Positions 1-8,097 of a stretch of DNA of 35,403 bases are shown one piece after another. Positions within the stretch are counted from its first letter, which is position 1. Each line of letters begins with the position of its first letter. The DNA is from an uncultured Spartobacteria bacterium (lineage in GTDB: Bacteria; Verrucomicrobiota; Verrucomicrobiia; Chthoniobacterales; Chthoniobacteraceae). Location of the stretch: the NCBI GenBank assembly GCA_903882875.1, contig CAIRYQ010000052.1, positions 1-35,403 of the forward strand. Reading direction: 5' to 3'. The position numbers were made by a program, and so were the translations under genes. The notes below the pieces were generated by a model, which was given only the letters and a program-made list of their open reading frames with translations, was not told the DNA's origin and ran no database searches.

Positions 1-116
1 AGCGCGCGCGGAGCGACGCGCTCCACCGCGCCAACGATCCCCGAAACATTGCGGCGACACTCGAAATGAAAGGGCTCAAAATTCTTCTTGCCATTTCGCA
101 GGCCGGTGATTTTCAT
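1..116 (-). CDS. start of an unidentified gene, cut by the window edge
   Basis: An open frame on the minus strand begins with ATG at 116 and runs off the left edge without a stop, giving about 38 residues that start MKITGLRNGKKNFEPF. The stop of a long open frame read through the neighbouring repeat overlaps this ATG as ATGA, but that frame is probably not a gene. I do not recognise the family. The N-terminus is basic with no signal peptide or membrane segment. It is divergent from the repeat and FN3-like gene that follow. It could be a chance open frame, because the sequence is short and GC-rich. Confidence 0.3.
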   Translation of the reverse strand, partial: MKITGLRNGKKNFEPFHFECRRNVSGIVGAVERVAPRA

Positions 117-313
117 CCGCACCGATGATGGCTTTCCCTCCAGCTTTCTTGCTCATCGCGCAGAGTGCCCCCGGTGCGCCTTTGCGTTCCGCGTTCCTGA
201 TAGGTGCGGGTCATTTTTTCGGAAAAGTAGCGGCGAAAATCGCTGCCAGGGTGGGGGAGGGCGCGATGCGCGGGGCGGATGCTTCCGGTTTCGTGAGGCA
301 GGTTTCTGTGCCG

Positions 314-491
314 GACATGACCATGTTCAGGACAGACATGACCATTTCCGTGACGGACATTGCCATGTCCAGAACAGACACGACCATTTCCGCGACAGAC
401 ATTGCCATGTCCAAGGCAGACATGACCATTTCTGCGACAGACACGACCATTTCCGCGACAGACACGGCCATGTCCAAGGCAGACATGACCG
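314..491 (+). repeat. 21-bp tandem repeat array upstream of FN3-like gene (locus 1)
   Basis: Units begin at 314, 335, 356, 377, 398, 419, 440 and 461, with a partial unit at 482; spacing is exactly 21 bp with no indel. Two unit types mostly alternate: one of the form GACATGACCATTTCCGCGAC and one of the form GACATTGCCATGTCCAAGGC. Because 21 is divisible by three, all frames stay open and encode heptads such as TDTTISA/TDIAMSK on the plus strand. No spacers are present, so it is not a CRISPR. I read it as a non-coding leader or regulatory array for the gene starting at 565, but translation cannot be excluded. Confidence 0.9.
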
Positions 492-564
492 TGAAAACTG
501 TGCAGAAAGCCACAGTCACGGCGGAAACGGCCCTTTTTCAAAAACAACAACCCGCAAACCCATC

Positions 565-1326
565 ATGCCTGAAATACCCGGAACTTGGGACGGGCAGGAC
601 TCCCAGGGCAACCCCCTGCGCTTCGACTCCGGCCTGACCTGGGACAGCCTCATCCAGCAACCCTCAACCCCATCCAGAAAAATGCCAGCCATCCACGTCA
701 TCGTCGGCTTCGATAATTTCACCGACAACAACATCTTCAACCTCGCCACCGCCGTGAGCGCCGGCTTCTACGGCAGCGCCGCATTCCCAAACCCGCCCGC
801 CACGCTCCCCTCCAAGCCCGTGTTCGACGCGGCGAACTCCGCATTCGGCCTCTCCATCGCCGCGGCCAAGGCGGGCGGCCCCGCGGCCACCGCGGACAAG
901 GACAACAAGCGCGCCGCCCTCATCGCCCTGCTCCGGCAGCTCGCCGCCTACGTGCAGGCGAATTGCAACAACGACCCCGCCGTGGTGCTCTCCACTGGCT
1001 TCAAAGTCGGCAAGACCACCCGCACTCCCGCGTCTGAGCTTGAGAGCGTGCCCCACATCCGCAGCATCACCAATGGCGCCACCGGCCAGTTCATCATCCA
1101 CATTGATCCCGTGCCGAACAACCACGGCTTCGACGTGCGCCTGGCCCCCGTCGGCCCCGGCGGCGTCCTCGGCCCCTACCAGTCCGGCGGCCATTTCACG
1201 GACAGCCGCTCGATGGTCGTGAGCAACCTCATCCCCGGCACCCTCTATTCCGTGGAAGTCTGCGCCCACCTCGGCGGCAACCGCACCACCGGCTGGAGCG
1301 ATGGGATGCAGCATATGAGTCTGTGA
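565..1326 (+). CDS. fibronectin type III-like domain protein (paralog 1)
   Basis: This is a 253-residue protein of unknown function. The N-terminal leader contains a GLTWDS motif (residues about 22-27). A helical region with FP.PP and a D..RAAL..LL..LA.YV pattern follows, then a C-terminal fibronectin-III-like beta domain ending in LIPGTLYSVEVCAHLGG and W.DG. It has a clear paralog at 20953-21585 with the same order of elements. The ATG at 565 was chosen because the tryptophan-containing leader looks coding. The in-frame ATG at 682 gives 214 residues, closer to the 210 of the paralog. The open frame extends upstream through the 21-bp repeats, which I do not count as part of the protein. No signal peptide is visible. 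Such proteins are common and uncharacterised in Verrucomicrobia; binding or structural roles are only guesses. Confidence 0.75.
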   Translation: MPEIPGTWDGQDSQGNPLRFDSGLTWDSLIQQPSTPSRKMPAIHVIVGFDNFTDNNIFNLATAVSAGFYGSAAFPNPPATLPSKPVFDAANSAFGLSIAAAKAGGPAATADKDNKRAALIALLRQLAAYVQANCNNDPAVVLSTGFKVGKTTRTPASELESVPHIRSITNGATGQFIIHIDPVPNNHGFDVRLAPVGPGGVLGPYQSGGHFTDSRSMVVSNLIPGTLYSVEVCAHLGGNRTTGWSDGMQHMSL

Positions 1327-1408
1327 GACAGACACACCACTTGCGCTGCTGAATAACATAATAGGCATTTGAGTAATATTTCAAAAAACACCAAGCTCAG
1401 GCATAAGT

Positions 1409-1729
1409 ATGAATGACGATAAGCAAGAATCATCAAGTGATAACTCCGCTGCTGTGCAGCCAGAATCCAAAGTCTTATCTTGTCCGAAGTGCTCGGGCAC
1501 CAAAGTGCAGAGATATATAGGATGGCCAGCATTTGGGGTCACCAGTCTTGCTTTCATAGTGTCGAAACTAATCTTTCCTGAAGGGCGCATCTTTCTAGAT
1601 ATGCCAGAGTGGTACTCGGCCGCTTCCCTCCTTTTGCCAGGCACAATTGTGATAGTTGGCACTTTTATTTTGTTTAGCGCATTGACTGGTAAGAACAAAT
1701 GCAGGACATGCAGCCATAAGTGGAGATGA
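1409..1729 (+). CDS. small zinc-ribbon membrane protein
   Basis: This 106-residue protein has one CPKC knuckle near residue 25 and a second CRTC near residue 98, which together could form a zinc ribbon. Between them are two hydrophobic stretches, around residues 44-56 (FGVTSLAFIVSKLIF) and 70-90 (AASLLLPGTIVIVGTFILFSA), likely membrane segments. The hydrophilic N-terminus is rich in Ser, Asp and Gln. The gene and its flanks (about 1330-1800) are visibly more AT-rich than the surroundings, suggesting recent acquisition. The ATG at 1409 precedes the first cysteine pair. No family function is known to me. The protein is small and the call rests on composition and cysteine spacing. Confidence 0.6.
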   Translation: MNDDKQESSSDNSAAVQPESKVLSCPKCSGTKVQRYIGWPAFGVTSLAFIVSKLIFPEGRIFLDMPEWYSAASLLLPGTIVIVGTFILFSALTGKNKCRTCSHKWR

Positions 1730-1849
1730 AAAGGAGAAAGATCCACCCATTTAGAGAAGAATAATTGGCAATGCGTGTATGCCACACCGCGCCGCGCTTA
1801 GTTTTTGAATCCTGTAACTTACCGTATAAGACTAGCCCTTCGATCCCAC

Positions 1850-1966
1850 CCAGCCCTCCGACCACTCTGCGCTCAGTTCGCAGGTCGTGCGCAACCAGTT
1901 GAACGGGCTGAACGACAACATCGCGGCCACCCCCGTCGGCCCGCGGTACGAGGGACAGAGAGACTA
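1850..1966 (+). pseudogene. possible C-terminal gene remnant
   Basis: One plus-strand frame reads DHSALSSQVVRNQLNGLNDN followed by IAATPVGP and a stop at 1964-1966. The helical QVVRNQLNGLND-type segment followed by PVGP resembles the middle of verrucomicrobial repeat or tail-like hypothetical proteins. No convincing start or upstream domain is present, and AT-rich sequence precedes it. I regard it as a possible remnant of a larger gene. Chance coding-like sequence is a real alternative. Confidence 0.25.
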
Positions 1967-1988
1967 ATTGTCGCTCAGAAAGATCGCC

Positions 1989-2477
1989 TCAGGCATCCTC
2001 ACCCGCCGCACGGAGGACAGCGATGCGTGTCTGCGAGGAGACGTGGAAGCGCAGTTGATTCAAACGATCGAGGCACGGTGCGATGGCGGGAAGCAGGCCG
2101 ACGCGTTTGGCATTGAGAAGCAGGCCGAGGGTGCCGATGAGCGGGATGTGGAGGTGTTCGGCAGCCTGGCGGGCGAGGGAGTCGTCGAGGATGACGGCGG
2201 GATCGGACGATTCGAGTGCGAGTGCGAGGACAGCAGATTCACCGGGACCGAGATGGCTGGCGAGCGGGAGCGCCGGAGTGCTGATGGGGCGGCGGATTTC
2301 CAGCCACGGGAGGCTGTGCAGGTCGGGAAGGTCGCAGCCATTTTCCAGCCCGGCTTCCAATTCTTGCAAGACGCTATGGGGGACAATCACGCGGTTGAGC
2401 AGCCGTGGCAGAATCTCCAGATGCCCAAGCTGGTGGAGATACTGGAGAGGGGAGGTGTTGCAGATGAACTCAGGCAA
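1989..2477 (-). CDS. PIN-domain toxin, DUF3368 family
   Basis: This 162-residue protein has the DUF3368/PIN layout. The N-terminal NTSPLQYL carries the near-N-terminal part of the acidic site, PHSVLQELEAG supplies a conserved glutamate, GPGESAVLALAL supplies the central glutamate, and AVILDDSLARQAA supplies the DD. The C-terminal GTLGLLLNAKRVGLL matches the family signature. PIN toxins are Mg-dependent ribonucleases. The likely start is TTG at 2477, overlapping by 8 nt the stop of the UPF0175 antitoxin gene upstream, so the two are translationally linked. In DUF3368 systems the UPF0175 protein is the usual partner. The catalytic residues look intact, so the toxin could be active. Confidence 0.85.
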   Translation of the reverse strand: MPEFICNTSPLQYLHQLGHLEILPRLLNRVIVPHSVLQELEAGLENGCDLPDLHSLPWLEIRRPISTPALPLASHLGPGESAVLALALESSDPAVILDDSLARQAAEHLHIPLIGTLGLLLNAKRVGLLPAIAPCLDRLNQLRFHVSSQTRIAVLRAAGEDA

Positions 2478-2721
2478 GGCGCACCTCGCGCTGGAGTTGC
2501 TCGGCGCTCAGGCGGAAGGCATCCACGCCAAAATCCGAGAGGCGCTGGAGGAATACGACGCGTGGCAGGCCGGCAAGATGCGCGGCGGCACCGGAGGAGA
2601 GGCGGTTGAGTTCGTAGAGCTTCACGGCGGCGGCGAGGAGCAGCTCGGGGCCGGCGGCGTCCGCGGAAGTGCGGAGGGCAAGCAGGGAATCGTCGGGCAC
2701 GTCGAGAAGGATACGGCTCAT
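2470..2721 (-). CDS. UPF0175 family antitoxin
   Basis: This 83-residue protein starts at ATG 2721 and ends inside the start region of the PIN toxin gene. It shows the UPF0175 order: an N-terminal strand (ILLDVPDDSLLAL), a helix (ELLLAAAVKLYELNRLSSGAAAHLAGL) forming the presumed helix-turn-helix with the LSSGAAAHLAG core, then FLQRLSDFGVDAF. UPF0175 proteins act as antitoxins to DUF3368 PIN toxins and probably bind their own promoter. The 8-nt overlap with the toxin gene supports one operon. A second UPF0175 gene lies 54 bp upstream on the same strand, which is unusual for a single toxin. Confidence 0.85.
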   Translation of the reverse strand: MSRILLDVPDDSLLALRTSADAAGPELLLAAAVKLYELNRLSSGAAAHLAGLPRVVFLQRLSDFGVDAFRLSAEQLQREVRLA

Positions 2722-2775
2722 TGGCGAAGGTCGTGGGTTGCTTGTGAAGGAGGCGAAGAGTGAGAGGCTTGGCTT

Positions 2776-3018
2776 TCAGCGACGGGCGCGGAGTTTCTCG
2801 ATGGTGATGAGATCTTGCGCGAAGTCCTCGACGCCGCAGTTCATCGGGATTTTGCGGCGGCCCAGCCCGTGAAGAAATTGCGTCTGGTTGAGATGAGCAA
2901 CTCCCGCCGCCTGACCAAGCGTGACCTCGCCGGAAGTATAAATGCCAATGGCAAGGTGCAACGCAGCCTGACTGGATGCGAGCGTCGTTTCGAGCGGCTC
3001 GGGCAGTGTGATGTTCAT
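2776..3018 (-). CDS. second UPF0175 family antitoxin
   Basis: This 80-residue protein starts at ATG 3018 (MNITLPEPLETTL); an in-frame ATG at 3063 would add 15 unlike residues. It carries the UPF0175 core EVTLGQAAGVAHLNQTQFLH followed by LGRRKIPMNCG and an acidic VEDFAQDL tail, which fits the family better than its neighbour does. It lies 54 bp upstream of the other UPF0175 gene and reads in the same direction. No PIN gene of its own is adjacent, so it is either an orphan left after loss of its toxin or a second regulator of the DUF3368 operon. Length is normal for the family. Confidence 0.8.
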   Translation of the reverse strand: MNITLPEPLETTLASSQAALHLAIGIYTSGEVTLGQAAGVAHLNQTQFLHGLGRRKIPMNCGVEDFAQDLITIEKLRARR

Positions 3019-3261
3019 GACGGTGGGAAGGTATCGCATTCCGCGTGTGCTGCAATCCCGCAATGAACCGATGCCGTCGGGAGCAGATGATTTGTTGCTT
3101 CACCGGCTGCTGTTCAAAGTCGCCGGTGTTCAGCTTTTCGCCGCGCGGTTTCTGACTTTTGCTGGCAAACCGAAACCGTCCTGATGTGGCTTCAGGGTGA
3201 TACTGCACGACGAACTTCCTGATTGAATGTGCCGGGGGCAATCATCCGTCATGGATAGGAC

Positions 3262-4812
3262 TCAATACCCGATGCTTTCCAGTGCACTATCGCCGAGGCG
3301 CTCGCGCAGTTGGGCGAGATATAGGCTTTTGGGCAGCACATGCGTCCCGTGCGACGAAAGCCACGGGCTCTTTTCAACAGCGCCTTGCTTCAGCCCGCCG
3401 ATGCAGCCGATGCACCAGTTGATCGCTCCGGGCGGCTGTTGCACGTCGAATAACTTCGCCGTGCAGTTCCAAGCCACCGCCCAGCCGACGGCCCACCCGT
3501 GCCCCGAACCGGCGGTTCCCCGGTTGATGAAATCAATTTTTCCATCCGGGAGATGGCAGCCATCCAACAGGAGACCCGTGGACCAGCGCATGTGCGGCTG
3601 GATGCCGCCCTTTCCCTCAAAGGTGCAATTCAGCGCCACATTCAGGACCGCGCCGGAATTCAAGGTGGCCACATAGAACGCCCCATCACCGGACGAAGTG
3701 CAGCGGTCAATGAGAACCTGGGAGCCAACGAGGGTGAAATCCGACGGATAACCCGCACCCTTGGCGACGCTCGCGGTGTGGGTGGCGTGGACGGACTGGA
3801 TGGTGATGCGCCGCGCGCCGCCCAATACCCTGACAATGTTCAGGGCGTCATGCGTGGTGACATCCCTGACCCAGCAGTCCTCGCAGTGGTCGAGTTCGAC
3901 TGCCGTGTTGTTCGGTGCTGCAAGGTCGCCAGCGGGAGGGGGTGAATGGATCTGCAGCGATTCCAGGCCGCATTGTGCGAGGCGGGGCGGCTCCGTCGTT
4001 TTGATCACTACGGCGGTGTCCGGCGCGAGGAGCCGCGCATCAATGGCGTCGGTAAGCGGCACATCCAGCGTCAGGCGGCTGCCGTTGATGGAACGGATGG
4101 TGCGGTCGAACACAGTCGGCGAATTGGCTTTGATCCACGTTTGTGGCTTCCCGTCCCGCACCAAGGCGTCCATGCCCATGAAGTGAATCCACTTCTCTGT
4201 CCTCGGCCAGCGGATGCGGATGGCGTCGCCGACTTCAAGCCCCTTCACGCTCCCGACAGAAAGACTCTGCACGCCGGATGGCACATAGTCATCGGTGATT
4301 GGGAAAAGCCCCGCCGGATTCTCCTTTGGAAAGGACATCCGCCCGCCGATGATCTTCACCGCGGTATGGGGTGTGCCTGTCATTTCGATCACAGTGCCGC
4401 CATTGCCCGAGCCGGAACCTCGCAGGACAACACCTTTTTGGGAAATGGTGAGTGGCTTGGAGCAATGGAATGTTCCAGGCCGAAGTAACACCGCCCCGCG
4501 AATATCGTCCGTCAGCGGCAGCTCGGCGATATAATCAAGGGCCTCTTGGATGGCGGATGAATCATCTCCGCCCGAGGGGGCGACCTCTTTGCGAACGGGG
4601 CAGGTCGTAAGCCTAACCCCGCCACCCCGATAGCCTGCATGGGAAAAATCCACGATACGATCCCCATTGCCGGTGCGTTGGTAACTGAGTTTCCCACTGT
4701 CTCCAGGGATGACCCACGGCGTTGGGTGCGGCGGCTGTGCATCGGCTGAATGAAGTGGAGTCAGCCGAGCGAGCAACAGCAGCACGGTGATGTGAGAGAA
4801 GTTGGATTTCAT
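3262..4812 (-). CDS. secreted right-handed beta-helix (pectate-lyase-like) protein
   Basis: This 516-residue protein starts at ATG 4812, chosen because it begins with a signal peptide (MKSNF, then ITVLLLLARL, cleavage after residues 22-26). An upstream in-frame ATG at 4881 would bury the signal. The mature part shows the pectate-lyase-superfamily pattern: GGDDSSAIQEALDYI near residue 100, GAVLLRPGTFHCSKPLTI, GVVLRGSG, and later LDHCEDCWVRDVTTHDALN and VLIDRCTSSGDGAFYV, as expected for coils of a parallel beta-helix. It probably acts on or binds polysaccharide outside the cytoplasm, but catalytic residues cannot be assigned. It lies 418 bp downstream of the cytochrome gene and may be independent of it. 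Confidence 0.8.
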   Translation of the reverse strand: MKSNFSHITVLLLLARLTPLHSADAQPPHPTPWVIPGDSGKLSYQRTGNGDRIVDFSHAGYRGGGVRLTTCPVRKEVAPSGGDDSSAIQEALDYIAELPLTDDIRGAVLLRPGTFHCSKPLTISQKGVVLRGSGSGNGGTVIEMTGTPHTAVKIIGGRMSFPKENPAGLFPITDDYVPSGVQSLSVGSVKGLEVGDAIRIRWPRTEKWIHFMGMDALVRDGKPQTWIKANSPTVFDRTIRSINGSRLTLDVPLTDAIDARLLAPDTAVVIKTTEPPRLAQCGLESLQIHSPPPAGDLAAPNNTAVELDHCEDCWVRDVTTHDALNIVRVLGGARRITIQSVHATHTASVAKGAGYPSDFTLVGSQVLIDRCTSSGDGAFYVATLNSGAVLNVALNCTFEGKGGIQPHMRWSTGLLLDGCHLPDGKIDFINRGTAGSGHGWAVGWAVAWNCTAKLFDVQQPPGAINWCIGCIGGLKQGAVEKSPWLSSHGTHVLPKSLYLAQLRERLGDSALESIGY

Positions 4813-5230
4813 CGGCACAGATTTCAGATTCACGGAGAAACTTGGTGAATCTTCTGCACGAGCCGATGCTTGGATAGCCAAAATGCGGGGGTGCCGTGAA
4901 TTAGCGGGCGATTCATCTTATCTCTTGAACCCGCGCCAATCTTGGATCTTCACCAAGTGCGTCAACTAGATGCCCAGCGAGTTTTCGCTTGCAGTTATCA
5001 AGGCGAAGGCGCTCCACATTCGTACGCGTGATTCGGATCTCACGCCGGGCATCCAGCAGCGGTACACAGGAACGCCTCGCCCGGAGGCGATGCTCGAGTA
5101 AAATGTTGGCGATACCGTGCATGTTGAGCTATTCAGCAATGGGATAACCTTCGCGCTCCAAGACACCTTGCAATCACCATGGAATAGTTGCGTCCTGCCG
5201 GCAGGAAACCCATCCATCCAGGCAAGGCGC
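4813..5230. other. intergenic stretch, mostly empty
   Basis: I see no convincing gene here. Minus-strand open frames of 69 and 83 codons exist but have no recognisable domain. The only structured feature is a perfect 14-bp palindrome, TCCTGCCGGCAGGA, at 5193-5206, about 25 bp past the stop of the DUF1592 gene. As RNA it forms a 5-bp stem with a 4-nt loop and has no following T-run, so it is a weak terminator candidate at best. Confidence 0.4.
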
Positions 5231-8071
5231 TCATTTCATTTGAAAGGCTTCCGTGGCTATGATTGCCTGCACGAGGGATTGCATCCGATAGTCATCCCGC
5301 GCGAGCTTCTTGACGATGCCGTCAACCATCTCACGGTCGGTCGCACCGACCGGGCGGCAAAGGGCATAGGTGAGCATTTTTTTCGTGAAGCCGCGGATGA
5401 AGTGATCCTTTTCCTCCAGCAACGCCTGTTTGTATTCGGCGAGGTTCTTGAACTCGCGTCCATCTGGCAGGACTCCGCCCACTTCGAGGGGGGGCGACTT
5501 GTCGTCACCCCTGAAGCCCTCACCTGTCTGGCGTTCCCGCCATGCACCGATAGCGTCATAGTTCTCCAACGCGATACCGAACGGATCGAGGTGTGCGTGG
5601 CAACTTGCGCAACTGGCCGAATCCCGGTGTGCTTCGAGCCGCTGTCGGACCGTCAGGTTTGCTTTTACGGCGGGAAGGTCGCCGGCGTTGGGCGGCGGAG
5701 GCTTTGCGGGCTCATTCCACAACGTGTCTTTCACATAGGCTGCACGTCGCACCGGCAGGGTTCGGAACCCGTCGGTCAGATACGTCAGCACACCCGCCAT
5801 TCCCAACACGCCGCCCCGATGATGTTCCGGCCGGATGGCGACCTTCTTGAATCCATCAACTTCTTTCACTCCGTTAATACCGTAGTAATTGGCCAGTTGT
5901 TTGTCGATAACCAGAAAATCACTGTCCAAAAAATTGACGATGGAGAGATCTTTGCAAAGGATCTCCTTGAAAAACTCGTAAGGCTCCTGCCAGGACGATT
6001 TGCGCAACTCCTCCGTATAAGTCTTGTACTGGTTGCGATCGGTCATTGTCTTCCCAAAATCCCGGATCTGCAACCATTGTCCTGTGAAGTCGGTAATGAG
6101 GCCCGTCGCCTTTGGGTCGGCAATCATTCGCCGGACTTGGGATTCCAGGGTTCTCGGATCGTGCAGCTTGTTCTCACCGGCCAGTTTAAGCAGATCCTCA
6201 TCCGGCATCGTGCTCCACAGGAAATAAGAGAGCCTTGAAGCTAGTTCATATTCCGCGAACTGCTGCGGCTTGTTCATCAAACTCGTTGGCTCCTGAATCA
6301 TCAGGAACGCCGGCGAACAAAGCACCGCCTTGATACCCTCCTTCACAGCGTCAACGCCGGAAAGCGAATAATCCTTTTGGGCTTTAAGCACCCATTCCAG
6401 CCAGTCGTTGAGCGCCTCGGGTTCGACTGCCCTGCGATACGCCCGCGGAAGAAAACGGGCGAAGATCTCACGAATGTAACCCGCGTCAATCGGACGATCT
6501 TCGCCAGCGAAAAGCAGCTTCGTTCGTCCTTTCGGCGGCCATTCGACAATCGGTCCCTCGACCTCCCATGACTCCAGCCAAAGCCGCGGAAGGGACTCAA
6601 GGTCGTAATCGGGGTTGTAAACAAATGCCGGCTTCTTCGCCTCGATGTATTCCTGCACGGCCTTGTCGTGCTTTTCGTTCACTTCTGCAAATCGCGACTT
6701 CAGTAACTCGTTGATCTTGTCCTGGGGCGTTCCCTTCTTCTTCTCCTCAGAGGCAATCCGATAATGCTCCAAAACGAGGTCGGACTCCAAGCGGTTCAAT
6801 TCCGGCACTCTTTGTATGAGGCCCGTTTGTACCGTCGCTCCCCGGATTATCTCCTGGGCTCCGGCGCGCACTCCGTTCCACGTAAGACGTATTGTATTGG
6901 TGCCGCTCACCTCGGGCCGGGGATGCAGGTAAACTTCCATCACAAAATCTTTGGGCTGGTCGAGTGGAGCGTCAACAATCACCGATCCACGATCCAGATT
7001 TACCTGTTCGCCACCCTTCCCAAACTGGAACAGCAACTTCACGTTTTCCACTGCGTATTTTCCCTTTCCTGCGAACGCCCCGGCGCGAAACTTCATGCGA
7101 TATCTCCCTTCCTGTGTCGCTCGAAAGAAGAAATTGCCCACATGATCCATCCACGAGCCCCCTCCCGCCCCGCTATACGACCAGTCGCCGTGACTCCCGA
7201 TGGTTGAGTCCGGGCCGCCGGCCAGGTATTCGATGCCCCCGTTCTTTAGCTCATAGATTCTTGCTCCCGTGGGGAGCATCGCCAGTGTCCTGTTCCAACT
7301 GTTGGGCGGAAAAAAGAGTTCACCGAAAGGGCCTGTTACCGTCAGTTTTGTGAGCTTGCCGTCCTGACTCTCTCGCCCCCATCTCATATCCCTCGCGATA
7401 TCCTTCACCGGGACGCTGGCCTTCGGTTGTGGCGCGAATACTTTCTGGCTGAGCACGCGCTCAGCCAGTTCCAGATACTTGGCCAGTTGCGATTGATCGA
7501 TGTAAAGCGATGCGCCCACGCGATCGAAGCCGTCCACTTTCCCATCCGGCGGCAGTTCGTCCTCAAGGCTGCGCACGTAGTTTTCGTCAAGGTCGAACAG
7601 GTCGCGGAGGGTGTTGAAGTATTCGGTCCTGTTCAACCGCCGGGTTCGCCCGGACATGTTTCTGGCCACCCTCGTGGCGTCACGAATTTCCTGATCGATC
7701 CAATCCATGACGGCCCTGGCTTCGCTTTCCGTGGGCTGGGCCTCTTTCTTTGGTGGCATCTTGCCAAGGCCGATGTTGTCGTAAATTTCCTGCCAGTTAT
7801 CGGCTGTCTTGCCGGCGAGGAAATCGGTGCCCAAGTTATCTATTCGAAAGCCTGCGCGGGTCTTTTCGTCGTTGTGGCACTTGACGCAATGGGTTTCCAA
7901 AAATGGTGCGACCTTCTCGTCAAACTGGCGCTGCGACTCCCGCGAAAGCGGTGCTGCTTCAAGCGCGGAGAAGGCACCCAGAGATGCAATCGCCACCGAT
8001 ATCAGTGAGAACAAGTGAATCAAAAGACGATTTCGGGTAATCCTGCGGCTTATTCCGTCTGCGGAAGCCAT
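5231..8071 (-). CDS. DUF1592/planctomycete-type cytochrome c domain protein
   Basis: This 946-residue exported protein starts at ATG 8071, where a signal segment occurs (RLLIHLFSLISVAIASLGAF, residues 15-34). An N-terminal planctomycete cytochrome domain has heme motif CVKCH at residues 62-66 and a possible axial methionine in GKMPP at about 105. A DUF1587-like RLNRTEYFNTLRDLFDLD follows at about 146-163. The DUF1592, DUF1595 and DUF1588 regions come next, with a second CxxCH (CASCH, about 821-825) and DPFGIALENYDAIGAW. A DUF1585 C-terminus ends the protein (FTKKMLTYALCRPVGATDRE). The gene lies 26 bp downstream of the DUF1552 gene in the same direction, the usual pairing. The function is not established; a periplasmic redox or polymer-degradation role is generally assumed. 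Confidence 0.92.
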   Translation of the reverse strand: MASADGISRRITRNRLLIHLFSLISVAIASLGAFSALEAAPLSRESQRQFDEKVAPFLETHCVKCHNDEKTRAGFRIDNLGTDFLAGKTADNWQEIYDNIGLGKMPPKKEAQPTESEARAVMDWIDQEIRDATRVARNMSGRTRRLNRTEYFNTLRDLFDLDENYVRSLEDELPPDGKVDGFDRVGASLYIDQSQLAKYLELAERVLSQKVFAPQPKASVPVKDIARDMRWGRESQDGKLTKLTVTGPFGELFFPPNSWNRTLAMLPTGARIYELKNGGIEYLAGGPDSTIGSHGDWSYSGAGGGSWMDHVGNFFFRATQEGRYRMKFRAGAFAGKGKYAVENVKLLFQFGKGGEQVNLDRGSVIVDAPLDQPKDFVMEVYLHPRPEVSGTNTIRLTWNGVRAGAQEIIRGATVQTGLIQRVPELNRLESDLVLEHYRIASEEKKKGTPQDKINELLKSRFAEVNEKHDKAVQEYIEAKKPAFVYNPDYDLESLPRLWLESWEVEGPIVEWPPKGRTKLLFAGEDRPIDAGYIREIFARFLPRAYRRAVEPEALNDWLEWVLKAQKDYSLSGVDAVKEGIKAVLCSPAFLMIQEPTSLMNKPQQFAEYELASRLSYFLWSTMPDEDLLKLAGENKLHDPRTLESQVRRMIADPKATGLITDFTGQWLQIRDFGKTMTDRNQYKTYTEELRKSSWQEPYEFFKEILCKDLSIVNFLDSDFLVIDKQLANYYGINGVKEVDGFKKVAIRPEHHRGGVLGMAGVLTYLTDGFRTLPVRRAAYVKDTLWNEPAKPPPPNAGDLPAVKANLTVRQRLEAHRDSASCASCHAHLDPFGIALENYDAIGAWRERQTGEGFRGDDKSPPLEVGGVLPDGREFKNLAEYKQALLEEKDHFIRGFTKKMLTYALCRPVGATDREMVDGIVKKLARDDYRMQSLVQAIIATEAFQMK

Positions 8072-8097
8072 AGTTAGTTTACGAAAGGCTAAGTCGG

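Noticed and set aside
314-491. CRISPR array
   Set aside because: Units are contiguous 21-mers without spacers, and no cas gene is present.
88-564. In-frame upstream extension of the FN3-like gene through the 21-bp repeats, giving a 412-residue protein
   Set aside because: All frames are open because the unit is a multiple of three. The His/Asp/Arg heptads of this frame look like a by-product, and the recognisable protein begins at 565 or 682.
3188-3205. QYHPEA-like peptide reminiscent of a class I glutamine amidotransferase (CarA)
   Set aside because: The residues that follow do not match CarA, and no other part of such a gene is present.
4913-5122. Minus-strand 69-codon open frame
   Set aside because: No recognisable family, start signal or operon context.
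5117-6238. Plus-strand open frame of 373 codons
   Set aside because: It lies opposite the DUF1592 gene, whose domains are clear; no domain is seen in this frame.
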